In this document: positions 12,401 to 22,790 of the stretch, in pieces | Numbering within the stretch: position 1 is the stretch's first letter | Layout: the number at the start of each line of letters is the position of its first letter | Source of the DNA: Desmodesmus armatus | Taxonomy: Eukaryota; Chlorophyta; Chlorophyceae; Sphaeropleales; Scenedesmaceae | DNA length: 64,000 nt | NCBI GenBank assembly: GCA_007449985.2 | Contig: VIIQ02000039.1 | Span: forward strand, 434,001-498,000 | Direction: 5' to 3' | The notes under the pieces: model-generated | Database searches by the model: none | Seen by the model: only the letters and a program-made list of their open reading frames with translations | Told to the model about the DNA's origin: nothing | Program-made: the position numbers and the translations under genes

Positions 12401-14964
12401 TTTTGAGAATCCCTGTTGCCCACGCACACAGCAGCAGCAGTACTGCTTGATCAGCAGTTGTACTCGATTTCTTGGAAAGAGCTCACATCCCTGCACAAAC
12501 ACATTCAAGTTTGTGAAGGCGCTTCGAAATTGTCACACGTCCAGCCTGCCAGGCAGCTTCAGCGAGCAGGAGGGCCAGCACAGTAGCCAGCACAGGAGTC
12601 AGCAGAAGCGCCAGCAGGAGTACCAGCAGGAGAGCCAGCTGGAGGGCCATGAGCTCAGTAGGAGAGGCATCAGCAGCAGCAGATCCAGCACATAATTCCT
12701 GTGTTGCAGCCTATCTGGCTCCCGTGCTGCTGGTGTAGACACTGGCTGACCATCGTCCTGGCTTCATCCACAATGTCCTGGCTTCTCAAGTTGGCCCCAA
12801 GACACCCCTGTTCCCTGTGAGGCCCTGTGAGGAGGACTACCAGCGAGCTGGACCGCTGTGCGTCCTGTGGTTAGGCACCAGTTGGTTTGCTTTCTGTCTG
12901 GCGTGTGTGCACAAGCACAAGAACTGAGTCAGTTTTGGCAGATTCAGGGTCTGTGCACACCCATTTGTGTGCTGAAGAATGCCAGCGGAGCCAAGCCAGA
13001 AACCCTACTCCTGCCACCACAACCCTAACTGCTACACAAAACCCTATCACTCCAGCACGCTGGTTTCTTTGGTGGCTTGCGCTGACGGCTGTGGGGTACT
13101 GTGGAGCCCGCAGGGCTCCACGGTCCACAGCCGTCAGCGGCAGCCACCAAAGGATGCAGTGCTGGAGTGTTAGGGTTTTAGGTATCTGTTAGGGTTTTGG
13201 TGTCTGGATAGGGTGTCTGGCTCGGCGTAGCCCCTACGGACAGTTTAGGGTTTCTGGGGGGGGAGGGGGTACAGGGTTTAGGGTTTACATGTATAGGCGA
13301 TACGCTAACAAGGCTCTAGCGCTGATGTTTGCTAGAAATTGGCATCTTGGCCAGCTGTTGGCAAGCAATGCATGCTTCCACCTGACAGTGATGTGGTTGC
13401 AACTGTCCTGTCCTGCATGCCTAATCGTCAGCTGCTTCCACCGTCCTCATGTGTCATGCTGTAAGTAGGTTTGTGGCTTTCCGTGCGTGCTGTGTCGTGC
13501 AGGGTTATGCTTCCAGGGCGCAACAGGTTGGTGTGCAGCAACATCAGCGCCCTCATGTGCAGCATAATGCAGAGCAGCTTTCAGATGATCGGCAGCGGGT
13601 GTTGGGGCTGTTGGTGCGACAGCAGGCAGGCATACATCAGCATGCTCTTGTTGCAGTAGCTGACGTGTCCAGCACGGGGCCTGAGATGGCTCACTGGACA
13701 CGCCCACTGCACAGGCTGAGGTGGATGCTTGAGGATACGAATGTGACGGAGGCCTTGCAACTGGTGTGGACTGGGTCGTGAAGTGCTTGGTACTTGTAAC
13801 ACATTGTCTTCTGTGGCTGATGATAGGGGCAGACGAATAGGGTGTTAGGGGCGGGGGGGGGGGACAGGTTAGTGGAATCTGGAATGGAAAGAACAGTGGA
13901 ATAGGGGGGTAGGGCTGGGGGGGACATGCTAGTGGAATGCGGAATGGAAGGAAGCAGTGGAATAGGGGTTGGGGGGGGGGGGCAGGCCAGTGGAATGTGG
14001 AATGGAAGGAAGCAGTGGAACATGGGTTTGGGGGGGGGGGGGGGGACAGGCCAGTGGAATGTGGAATGGAAGGAAGCAGTGGAACAGGGGTTTGGGGGGG
14101 GGGGGCATGCTAGTGGAATGTGGAATGGAAGGAATCAGTAGAACAGGAGTTGGGGGGGGGGGGGCAGGTTGGTGGAATGTGGAATGGAAGGAAGCAGTGG
14201 AACAGGGGTTGGGGCCAGGGGGACAGGCTAGTGGAATGTGGAATGGAAGGAAGCAGTGGAACAGGGGGTTGGGGCCAGGGGGGACAGGCTAGTGGAATGT
14301 GGAAGTGCACTAGAATCAATCACCATTCTATACATACCCATCGGTATAATGTCCCACCCAGCCACCCACTCCCTCCTGCAGATCAACTGCTGTTGACGAT
14401 AGGGGATGCTTCGAAACATGGGGTTATGACCTTCCCACAACGTCCCCCCTCACCTCCCCGTGTAGAAGAGGGGGGGGGGGGACTTGTGCTTCCGGAAGCT
14501 TCAGCACGCAAGCCAGTGATTGTTTGGTAGTGGTGGTCATACGCAGGGGTTGATAGGAAATTCTTTCGGGAAAAAATGTACATACTGTGATTTTCACGGG
14601 CATATAGATGTTCTCACACAAATCCTGCATGGGACCCCCCCCCCCCCCCGGGCTGACAAGTACTCACATTCACCAGCGGTTGCTTTTGCAGCACTATGTC
14701 TAGGAGCGATGCTGAAGCCGCTGCTCGTGCTGGGACCATTCCTGCAGCGTGTGCTGACCCAATCATGGCTCCCTGCAGGCCTGCATGCTGAAGTGGGCCC
14801 TGCAGTGGGACAGGGGTACTGTCCCACACCTGCCGCTGCTGCTGGCTGAAGCTGCAGCTGCTGTGAGGACTGCTTGTGCTGCATCTTTGCTGATTTTGGT
14901 CGTTGGTAACGAGAACGGGGCCGCCAGACAACTCATGCTCTGTCTTGATGTTCATGGCCTTCAT
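4009..14964 (-). CDS. Array copy II: longest Q/A-rich protein with six repeated winged-helix-like domains
   Basis: Exons with consensus splice sites: Z 14668-14964 (99 codons, opens MKAMNIKTEHEL), A 11466-11840, B 10711-10845 (135 bp), C 9869-9994 (126 bp), D from 9640 down to about 6190. All junctions up to D are phase 0. D opens VLAYAELNPQQWPDSPDQPW, then about 900 residues of Gln and Ala runs with psi-K-x-E motifs (MKVEH, VKLEG, VKLER) and basic patches. Six copies of the family domain follow at about 6300-6545, 5900-6110, 5560-5800, 5110-5310, 4640-4850 and 4135-4370. A PPAKRRRF patch looks like a nuclear signal. The frame changes near 6190 and 5390, in repeat-rich sequence, so tiny introns or indels are needed there; a normal intron separates 4392 from about 4615. 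The gene could end at the TGA at 4009, or splice onward from the GTGAGTG that overlaps it. Probably a DNA- or RNA-binding regulator, by inference only. Confidence 0.75.
9957..10262 (-). repeat. Tandem duplication of the start of exon C in copy II
   Basis: The 5' part of exon C (EQAGMLAAGYEPEL) with its upstream intron recurs at about 10093-10138, still with an intact TTGCAG acceptor. A third, more decayed copy lies near 10236-10260. Period is about 135-145 bp. The flanking intron (GTCAGATA..., ...TTGCAGGGTCAT) is duplicated too, so this is segmental duplication rather than chance. Confidence 0.7.
11041..11087 (+). repeat. (CTA)n microsatellite
   Basis: CTACTA repeats interrupted by two CTG triplets, in the intron between exons A and B of array copy II. 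Confidence 0.9.
13003..13210. repeat. Fold-back palindrome with telomere-like arms
   Basis: The arms meet at 13107 (GTGGAGCC) and 13114 (GGCTCCAC) with a six-base loop. They pair outward through GACGGCTGTGG/CCACAGCCGTC, TTTGGTGGC/GCCACCAAA and CACTCCAGCA/TGCTGGAGTG, then through AAACCCTA/TAGGGTTTT and weaker AACCCTAAC/GTTAGGGTTTT blocks. Total arm length is about 95 bp with a few mismatches. It lies in the expanded first intron of array copy II. Confidence 0.82.
13168..13290 (+). repeat. Degenerate telomere-type repeats (TTAGGGTTTT/TTTAGGG)
   Basis: Several GTTAGGGTTTT and TTTAGGGTTT motifs are scattered beside and within the right arm of the palindrome, ending at GTTTAGGGTTTAC (about 13277-13289). 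Confidence 0.7.
13503..13781 (+). CDS. Possible terminal exon, unidentified
   Basis: A frame runs from a GTCGTGCAG acceptor (13502) to a TGA at 13781. It opens GYASRAQQVGVQQHQRP and ends LQLVWTGS. No upstream exon was found, and the segment lies inside the expanded Z-A intron of array copy II, on the opposite strand. It could be a fragment of inserted DNA or a chance frame. No domain is recognised. Confidence 0.22.
   Translation, partial: GYASRAQQVGVQQHQRPHVQHNAEQLSDDRQRVLGLLVRQQAGIHQHALVAVADVSSTGPEMAHWTRPLHRLRWMLEDTNVTEALQLVWTGS
13858..14305 (+). repeat. GGAAT-type minisatellite, about eight units
   Basis: Units of about 55-65 bp containing GTGGAATGTGGAATGGAAGG, then AAGCAGTGGAACAGGGG and a poly-G run of 7-14. 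Unit length varies mainly in the G run. It lies between exons Z and A of array copy II. Related GGAATAGAATCC sequence occurs at 12110-12310. Confidence 0.9.
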
Positions 14965-15115
14965 CTGTGCTGCTGCTCTCGGTTACTGCCAGCCTGACTG
15001 GTAATAAGGGGCATGAGGGTGTTGCGGACGCCGAACTTCAAGCACTTCGGCCATGAATTGAAGTGGCGTGGTGACGCGTGCACTGATGGGAGTCTGCATA
15101 GCCAGCGATATCCAA

Positions 15116-15210
15116 CATATAGTCCAGGGTGGTAGGCAAAGTGCTAGGCAAGGGTCTACTGTGGCTTAGCACCGCTAGGCAGCTGTGTGCCTAGCACTGC
15201 TGGACTATCT
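15116..15210 (+). repeat. Short inverted-repeat element rich in CTAGGCA
   Basis: ATAGTCCAGGGTGGTAGGC on the left and the complement of GTGCCTAGCACTGCTGGACTAT on the right form an imperfect hairpin. A related sequence in reverse orientation lies at 22735-22790. Confidence 0.5.
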
Positions 15211-15605
15211 AACAGATAGGTTAAAAGGCCACAGTAAGCAGCCAGCAGGCCGCAGAGGTGTCGCTAGGCGCAAACAACGCGCAGCAGCTTTCAAACCGTC
15301 TGTCTGTTCAGCACATCGTTTGCAAGTCATGCTGCATCTGTACAGTTTCACATTGCAGGGCATCTTCAGTTGCACGTGTGTAACCCCACAGAGCTTGAGT
15401 CAAGACGAAACCATTCTACCAACAGACAGCAAGTGTCTTGAAAGAGTGCGCCCAGTGTGTAAAGTGTACTTCAAAGTTGTTGCACTTGCAATGCAGCTTC
15501 CAGCAGCAGCACCCACAGAGGACGCTCACTGTGTGTGTGTGGCTCATGGCACAGCACTGTCTCATGATGTATGCATGTGCTTCTGCCTGCTGTGGGTATA
15601 TGCAG

Positions 15606-17619
15606 GTCAACAGGGAGAAGGGGACCCGTCGCGTCACCAACCTGAACGTCGCCAAGTACTTCAGGGAGATTGGCAAGGCGGCTCTGCAAGCACTGCCCAT
15701 CCTGCAAGCACAGGAGCTCATCCCTGCCACACACCCCGTGCTGCAGCATCCAGCCATCAACAACCAGCAGTACCGTGAGTACGCAGTGGTGCAAGCACAG
15801 CACAGCATGGGGCTGATGTCGCAGTTCAGGCTGCTGGAGACTCCAGTGCTAGGGCCAGTGTTCACACAGTCCACCCCGATGGGCAACATGACTTCAGCCC
15901 TGGGTACACAGGAGGGCCGTCGCAGCATCATGACAGGTGCAGTGGTCACCTACGCAGCAACTGCAGCAGCAGCATACACCCAGGCCAGGGGTGTGGACCT
16001 GTCAGCTGGGGGTTCGTTCCTGCTTGTCAGCACCAAAGAGCGAGACTTGCTGATGGCATGCCGCTCAGCCAGCAACCCACAGCAGGCATATGCAGCGGCT
16101 GCCAATGCGGTACATGAACTAGGGGCTTCAACTGCTGCTGCAAGTGCGCCAGCAGCAGCACGCGGCGCCGGCATGCCTGCTGCCAGCACATCAGCAGGAG
16201 CAGGAGCAGCACCTGGGGGAAGCTCGCAGGACTCACCTGCTGGCACTGCTCCCAGCACACCAGCGGCGGCAGCAGCACCAGCACCAGCGGCAGCAGCAAC
16301 AGCAACAGCAGCAGCACCTGGTGGAAGCTCGCATGCCGCAGCTGCTGGCACTGCTGCCAGCATACCAGCGACAGCAGCAGCACCTGGTGGCAGCTTGCAG
16401 GGCGCAGCTGCTGGCAGAGCTGCCCACACACCAGCTGCAGCAGCAGCACCTGGTGGCAGCTTGCAGGGCGCAGCTGCTGGCACCGCTGCCCACACACCAG
16501 CTGCAGCAGCAGCACCTGGTGGAAGCTTGCAGGGCACAGCTGCTGGCACCGCTGCCAACACACCAGCGGCAGCAACAGCGCCAGCAGCAGCAGCGCCTGG
16601 TGGAAGCTCGCAGGGCGCAGCTGCTGCCGCTGGTTGTGCCACGTCAGCAGCACCGCCAGCAGCAGAGGGTGCCACACCGGTGCATGTCGAGGGAGATCTT
16701 GCTGCCAAAATTGTAAGTGGCGCAAGCTGTGCTTCGAATGAGCCTGTGTGCCAGCTGCAATCATACCTGGATGGTGAAATGTGCAGCTGTGCTGGTGCCT
16801 ATGTTGCCTTCATCCTCTGTCCTTGGATGCAATGTCGGTTTGCAGTACACAGTAATTGAGTTGGTGTTCTTCTGTGCTTTGCAGGATCTGCTTGTGGGGA
16901 TGCAGCTGCACAGCAGTGAGCTGATTCGAGCTGCCTTGTTCAGCGACCACTTCAGCACTGGCGCACAGGGTGGCAGCAGCAGCCACGCCTTTGCGCAGGA
17001 GCCAGCCCAGCAGCAGGCGATGCCGCCGCCGCAGCAGCAGCCACTGCAGCAGGGGGGCTGTCCTGCCGCAGCAGTTGCAACTGCAGGCACAAGCAAAGGC
17101 CGCCGGGTTACCAAGCAGTTCAGTGTGACCACCAAGGACACCAAGACAGTACCAGCGCTCCTGCAGCTGTTTCAGACAGGATGGCCAGTAGACTCCCCCC
17201 TAAAGATCTACACTGGGCTTGCTGAGCCGGGCTTTGCTCAGGGTTTGGCTGACAATGAGGCTCAGCTGTATGATGTGTTGCGGCAAGGGTACTTGCTGGT
17301 GAAAGGGGTCAAGCAGCAGCTGCACGTCACCATGGAGCAGGCTGCTGACATAGTGGAGGTGTGGCGGGACAATGCAGCAGCAGTGCTCCAAGCCGACGGC
17401 CGTGTCGTAGCAGCAGGGGCCGGCACCATTGAGGGTGCAGCAGTGGCCAGCTGGCTGCCGCAGCAGAACAGGAAATGGACAGTCAACAAGTTGTGCCAGC
17501 ACGCCCGCAGCATGGATTGTGTGAGGGAGCAGAAGGACAGGGCCAAGTCAGCAGCAGGCCGCGAGGGAGGTGCAGCGCGTAAGAAACAGCGCACCAAGGA
17601 GTCCGGTGGCATTGTGTGA
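15606..17619 (+). CDS. Nuclear-looking protein of unknown function with a 22-residue in-phase minisatellite
   Basis: Two exons are clear. Exon 15606-16712 follows a TATGCAG acceptor, opens VNREKGTRRVTNLNVAKYF and ends at a GTAAGT donor. Exon 16885-17619 follows TTTGCAG, opens DLLVGMQLHSSELIRAALF and ends ESGGIV-stop. Both junctions are phase 0. ATG 15600 lies six bases before the acceptor, so the true start is either there or in an upstream exon I could not find. The first exon has a conserved-looking globular part (about 150 residues, with LLVSTKERDLLMACR), then four units of PGGSLQGAAAGTAAHTPAAA. The second exon has a globular region (QFSVTTKDTKTVPALLQLF, WTVNKLCQHARSMDC) and a basic tail (RKKQRTKE) that could be a nuclear signal. 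It resembles no family I can name. It is transcribed divergently from array copy II, whose ATG is about 640 bp away. Confidence 0.65.
16318..16580 (+). repeat. 66-bp coding minisatellite, four copies
   Basis: The units begin CACCTGGTGGAAGCT or CACCTGGTGGCAGCT at about 16315, 16380, 16446 and 16512. Each is 22 codons, so copy-number changes keep the frame. All three frames on this strand lack stops through much of it, which explains overlapping shadow ORFs. Confidence 0.8.
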
Positions 17620-18318
17620 GGTTGATGCGTGTATGGTTGGCTGTGCGTATGCAACTGACTTTGAAGTGTCAGTTCTGTGTTACACATGTTGCAGTTGCTA
17701 GTACAACAAGTGCTTGTCTTGGCCGTTGGAAGCACCGACATGGTGGTTGATTAGAGGCTGTCCTATATGACTGGACAAGCTTGTGATGAAGTTGAATGGG
17801 GTGGTGACCCTTGAACCCCAATGGCTCTGCCGTATGGGATGTGTTCAGCATGCTGGGTTTGAATCTGTGCCACAGTGGGCCCAGCTGACAGGTAGCCCAG
17901 GAGGTGTTGGCTGGGCTTGCGGTGGGTTATGTACAATTATGGTTGCCGCACATGTGCGGATGTATAGCTCTTGCTTGTGTGGCTCTTGCTTCTGTCAGCA
18001 TTTTGGCATCACCAATGGCTTACGTAAATGTGAAAGCCTCTGAACAGTTTGATATGTGTGTGTTTGGGAGCTAGCCCTTCATGTGCTGCCACTCTGTTTT
18101 TTTGTCAAGTAGCATAGCGTCAACACCGCCAGAGGGTGTCTGCCGCTGGTCATCAGTCAGCTGGGCTGGTGGAGCGGTGTGTCAGAGTGCTGTAGGTGCA
18201 GGCTTGGATAGCGGTGCGCCCGCCGGCAAGCGTCAGCACACTTTGTACTTGTGAGAGCATCAGCAGCGCCTGCAGGCACCGCACGGTGCATTGGTGGCAG
18301 GTAGCCCAGGAGGGCAGC

Positions 18319-18337
18319 TTTAGGGTTTAGGGTTTAG
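18319..18337 (+). repeat. Short TTTAGGG repeat
   Basis: Two and a half TTTAGGG units, flanked on both sides by the direct repeat AGCCCAGGAGGGCA (18303-18316 and 18336-18349), as if inserted between or added at a duplicated site. Confidence 0.75.
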
Positions 18338-21045
18338 CCCAGGAGGGCATGCTCTTTAATGTGTGTGAGTTGGTGGGCTCCACCAGCTGGTGCATTGCTG
18401 TAAACCCACGTATCCCAAGACCGAAGCTGTATACAGCTTGAACTCGTAGCTCCTAGGAGCTCAAGGAGCTGAGACTCTGCTATGCCTTGACTTTGCATGT
18501 TGGGAGGTTTGAATGAGGGCTCTGGCATAGGATGAGAGCACAGGGGTGAGTCAAGCCGCCAAGGCAACCTGCATGCTGGCAGTTACCTGACATTACCTGT
18601 CAAACCAGGCTATCGGTTCAAAACCTGTCAAAACCTGTCAAGTTACCCACTTCAGCACCAGGTAAAGATTAATCTGCAGGTTATTGTCAAGTAAAGTCCC
18701 TCTAAGCCAGGTAACCAGTCAGGTAAAGTACCTCTCTGGTTGGTAGGGGCAGAGGCATCAGTCTGTGCTCCCAAGCATAGCGCGCGCTGCAGCGTGTGGC
18801 GCGCTCTTGGGGGGGGGGGTGGTCTTCCCCGGGGAAGTGTTTCCCAGTTCCTGCATGTGCCCACAGCACACAATTGCTAGCAGCCAAGGCTGCACCTTAA
18901 CAGCACATCAGTGTTTGCACTGACCCAGCCCTGTCATCACCATCATCACCATCATTGTATGTAGTAAGGCGATATACACATGCAGCAACCCTCAAGCGCT
19001 GCAGCATGGTCGACTAGGAGGACACACTGATTTTTGGGTCCTGCACAACATCGCATGCATTGCAGTGTGGTGCTGCTGCTGTACATGCGCCTCTGCAGTG
19101 TGTCTCTTCCAGATCATGTCATTGCAGAAGTTCAAGCAGACTAAGCTGCACATCAACTACCGGCCCTTGCCGCCAGCACTTGCGCATCATAATACCACTC
19201 CACGTCATCACCACTACCATACAAACGCACGCACATACATACAGACACTTCCCCAGGCAGTGATGCATATGGCCGCCATTGTGTGTGTATGTGCAGTGCA
19301 GCGTCCAAGGGCCTCGGTATGAATGTTGTGCTGACAAGGGGCTGTATATATGAATCCTGTCGGCACAGAAGCCAAAGGCAGCAAAGACCGCAGCGAACTT
19401 CTGCAGTGCCACTGTCGGACAGACACATGCTATCGTACTACATTGGCACCATGACAGATTGGCTCTGGCTATGCATCACACGCGTGTATACCAACAAGCA
19501 CCGTGACATGTACAACTGTGTGTACTGGGCACACCATCCTCCCGCAAACACATCAATCACATTGTTGAACCCTGATAGGAGACTTCGCCTTGAGGCGCAA
19601 GTACTGATTGGTTGAACGTTGCAGGACCATGAGCAGTTGGTCCCGTTGCAGCAACAGCAGCAGGATCAGCTCGGTGATTGGTGCACAGGGTTTGGTACTG
19701 TGTTGGTGTGGGGGCTAGACGTCTGCACTACCTTCCTAGGATTGCGACGGCTGAAACCTATGCAAACTGCTGACATACCGGCAGCACACAACATCCGAAA
19801 ACACCACAAACTGCAAGCCACACCAACTGCGCTTGCACCGTGTGCTTGCACAGCTGGCAGCGTGTCCACAGCATGATTCAGCACTACACATGGGGAGCAC
19901 ATGTTCTGGTGCCGCAACGTCAGCAAGCAAATACTGTGCTTACAGCGTACAGCATGTGCAGGCAGCACCGCAACCCCACAAGTACCACCACAAAGCATCC
20001 GATGTACACCCCAACGGGAAGGCCACGATCCAGGTTGGGACTACTACTGCATACAGGAGCTGTGTGCACGCTCGGTGCATAGTGGTTAAATGACCTCAGC
20101 CTCCCCAACTGTCGCCCCAACCACTGGATTCAACGAAGGGACTTGAGGCTGACCGTTGTCCAGCGCACCGCACATGCCGCTTGCTTGCTTGCCCGGCATG
20201 CGCATGCCAAGCATGTTGCAAGTGACACTGCGTGCCAGCGTCAGTTGCCTGCACTGCAGGGACTGGTGACTGAGCGATTAGCATGCACTGCTGGAGTGGT
20301 GGGAAGTCTGCAGCTGCTGCATCCAGAGCTGCACTGCAACACCTACTGGCAGCAGGCGCCGCTGACTCCATGACCGGCTCCCAAGCACAACTGGGCTCCC
20401 CAGCACAGTTTCAACCCAGGCAGCGAGTCAAGCTGCTCAGCGGCTAGCATGTCACTATTGCGCACAGCTGTCATGCTCAGCACACTGCACACCTCATCTG
20501 TCCTGAGACTCAGCCTGATATGTGCAATGCGTGTGTGCAGTATGTGCACACTGCACTGCAACGGCAGTGGCAGGTTGTCCCAGTGTTTACAGTTGTTGTA
20601 TCATAGCCAATGGCGCTTTTCCCCCCTGTGTAGTGCGCTGCTGTAGTTCATATAAGCAGATCAGTGCATCAAAACAGCACCGATGCAGAGTGTTGGCCAA
20701 CTGCTGCAGACACCACACTGACGACAGTCCTGCCGCAGGCCGCACGGCCGGCCGTGCTGCACACACAAGAGGCTGCATCTGGGAAAGGGAAGCAATCAAG
20801 GGGCAGAGTGGCAAACAGTGCAGCTGCCGCTGCGCAGTGTCCCCTACACTGCATGCATGCTTTGACAATAGCACTACAACTTGCTGGCGGCACACGTTCT
20901 TACAACTTGTACAACACTGACGGGTCCCTGCTTCAAGCACCTGCATGCACCATCTGCAGCACACTATGTTGACAGCATCTTGCGCTAATGCACCGCAGAA
21001 TAAGCAAAGCGACCGCATACTGACTCAGTGTAGTTTGAAACATAC

Positions 21046-21550
21046 AAAGGCCCCCATGCGCAGGTAGCAGTGCACGCTGGGTGGGGCTCCTGGAGTGTGC
21101 GGCGGTGCACTGCTGTGTGCAGGGCTTCTAATGGCACCTAATAATGATGGTTTGGCTTGCCGCGCGTGCTGCTGCGCGCACCTGCAGTGGCGTGCTGACT
21201 CCCCCCCCCCCCCTCCCCAAAGGCCTCCATGCGCAGGTAGCAGTGCACGCTGGGTGGAGCTCCTGGAGTGTGCGGCGGTGCACTGCTGTGTGCAGGGCTT
21301 CTAATGGCACCTAATAATGATGGTTTGGCTTGCCGCGCGTGCTGCTGCGCGCACCTGCAGTGGCGTGCTGACTCCCCCCCCCCTCCCCAAAGGCCTCCAT
21401 GCGCAGGTAGCAGTGCACGCTGGGTGGAGCTCCTGGAGTGTGCGGCGGTGCACTGCTGTGTGCAGGGCTTCTAATGGCACCTGATAATTATGTTTTGGCT
21501 TGCCGCGCGGGCTGCTGCGCGGCTGTACGCTGCCGTGCTGCCCCCCCCCC
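21046..21550 (+). repeat. Tandem repeat of about 170 bp, three copies
   Basis: The units start AAAGGCCCCCATGCGCAGG (21046) and AAAGGCCTCCATGCGCAGG (21219, 21389). Copies 1 and 2 are nearly identical; copy 3 diverges after CACCTGATAATTATG. Each ends in a poly-C run of different length. Any ORFs here repeat with the unit and have no domain. Confidence 0.9.
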
Positions 21551-22734
21551 CCAGCATAGTAATCATCTTGTGAGGAGAATCAGTATTGAAGCAGTATTGA
21601 GGAGACTGAATAAAAAAGCTCCACCGCATCCCTGCAGGCGTTGCTGTTTAATAAGAGTTGTGCATGACGTCCACCGACAGGTGACTGCAGCTGAATGCAT
21701 CAGGTCCCTGCTACAACTTGTAGGGACCGGATCCCTGCTTGTCCCTGCAAGGTCCCTGCTTGTATGACTTGTGCTGCTCCTGCCATAAGCTGTGTTGTAA
21801 GCAGCACCACCGCCATAAGCTGTACCCCATCGTGCACTGAGTAAACTGCATTGGGGTACACGTGATTGGGCTTCATGTGATCAGTTGATTGCGCGTTAGA
21901 GCAGCGCACAGCTGGATTGAGCTATGCTGATGAGAAGGCTGGTGGTTGGGAGTTCCCCCCAGTTTGCTGACCGTGAAGGAGGAAGGCTGAATCCTGAAGC
22001 CATTACTGAATGCTGAGAGCATTGCCTCAGGGCATGCATGGCAGCATCAACAAGGCAGGCCAGCAACCAATTGGACAGGACAGCTGCAGCCCAATCATGC
22101 AAAAGCTGCAGTTGCTGCTGTTGATGGATGCAGCGGCCCAGCATGGGACAATGCATGCGCATGATCAGGCACAAGGGCATTTCGGGGGCGAGTGGTGCTG
22201 GAGAGAGTCGACTTTTGAGCATGATTGATGACAAGTGATTGCCGCAGTCAGAGCGAAGCCACAGGCTCTGTGATGATACGAAACGATCATGGTTTATATG
22301 ACTATTTTTATCTGATAATGCTCAAAAGCTTCCCTTCCACCGCCTGAGCGTCTCAACAGTCAACTCACATGGCACTCTGCAGCATGCTCGAAAGAGCATG
22401 CGGTGAATGTGAACTTCAACATTGTGACATCAAAAGAATTTTCTGAAGGTAAAGCAGCATGCTCAGTGCACCTGGCACATTTCATATGCCGGTGGAAGTG
22501 TGAACCATCAGCAGGCGCGAAACGGCTTCATCAAGCAACCAAACAAACATGTGTAGGTGTATAAACTACTCGCGACCCTTACGTAGCGTTGAAACCGCCT
22601 GTGCTGAAAGCGGGTGACACCACTCATCGTCCCTTCTCGAGCCCCTCATTGTAAGCAGCAGCAGCCTCCAAGACGCTTTCATACATATTCAGTACCTTGC
22701 AGTAGCTTAATTTGAGCCTTTCCGCAGCCCCTAG

Positions 22735-22790
22735 CGCCCGCTAGGCACCCTGCCTACCACCTGCCTAGCACCCTGCACTATCCTTCCGAG
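22735..22790 (-). repeat. Second copy of the CTAGGCA-rich element
   Basis: On the minus strand it reads ATAGTGCAGGGTGCTAGGCA then GTGGTAGGCAGGGTGCCTAG, close to the left side of 15116-15210. Confidence 0.45.

Larger units (their letters stand above)
11841..14667 (-). other. Expanded first intron of array copy II
   Basis: The intron between exons A and Z is 2,827 bp, against 251-450 bp in copies I, IV and V. The excess holds GGAAT-like sequence (12110-12310), the palindrome, telomere-type repeats, a possible exon on the opposite strand and the minisatellite. Confidence 0.65.

Noticed and set aside
15185..15778. 197-codon plus-strand ORF overlapping the start of the 15.6 kb gene
   Set aside because: It runs through the clear TATGCAG acceptor at 15605 in the wrong frame. 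The 15606 exon frame is the one that splices in phase.
14145..16716. Leucine/glutamine-rich frame 16144-16716 as a separate gene, and GGAAT minisatellite ORFs at 13.9-14.5 kb
   Set aside because: Both are alternative frames of tandem repeats. The first lies inside the exon 15606-16712; the second repeats with the minisatellite unit.
17820..17900. Possible tRNA (TTTGAATCT-like B box near 17860)
   Set aside because: No A box or acceptor-stem pairing at the right distance. No other tRNA or rRNA signature was found.
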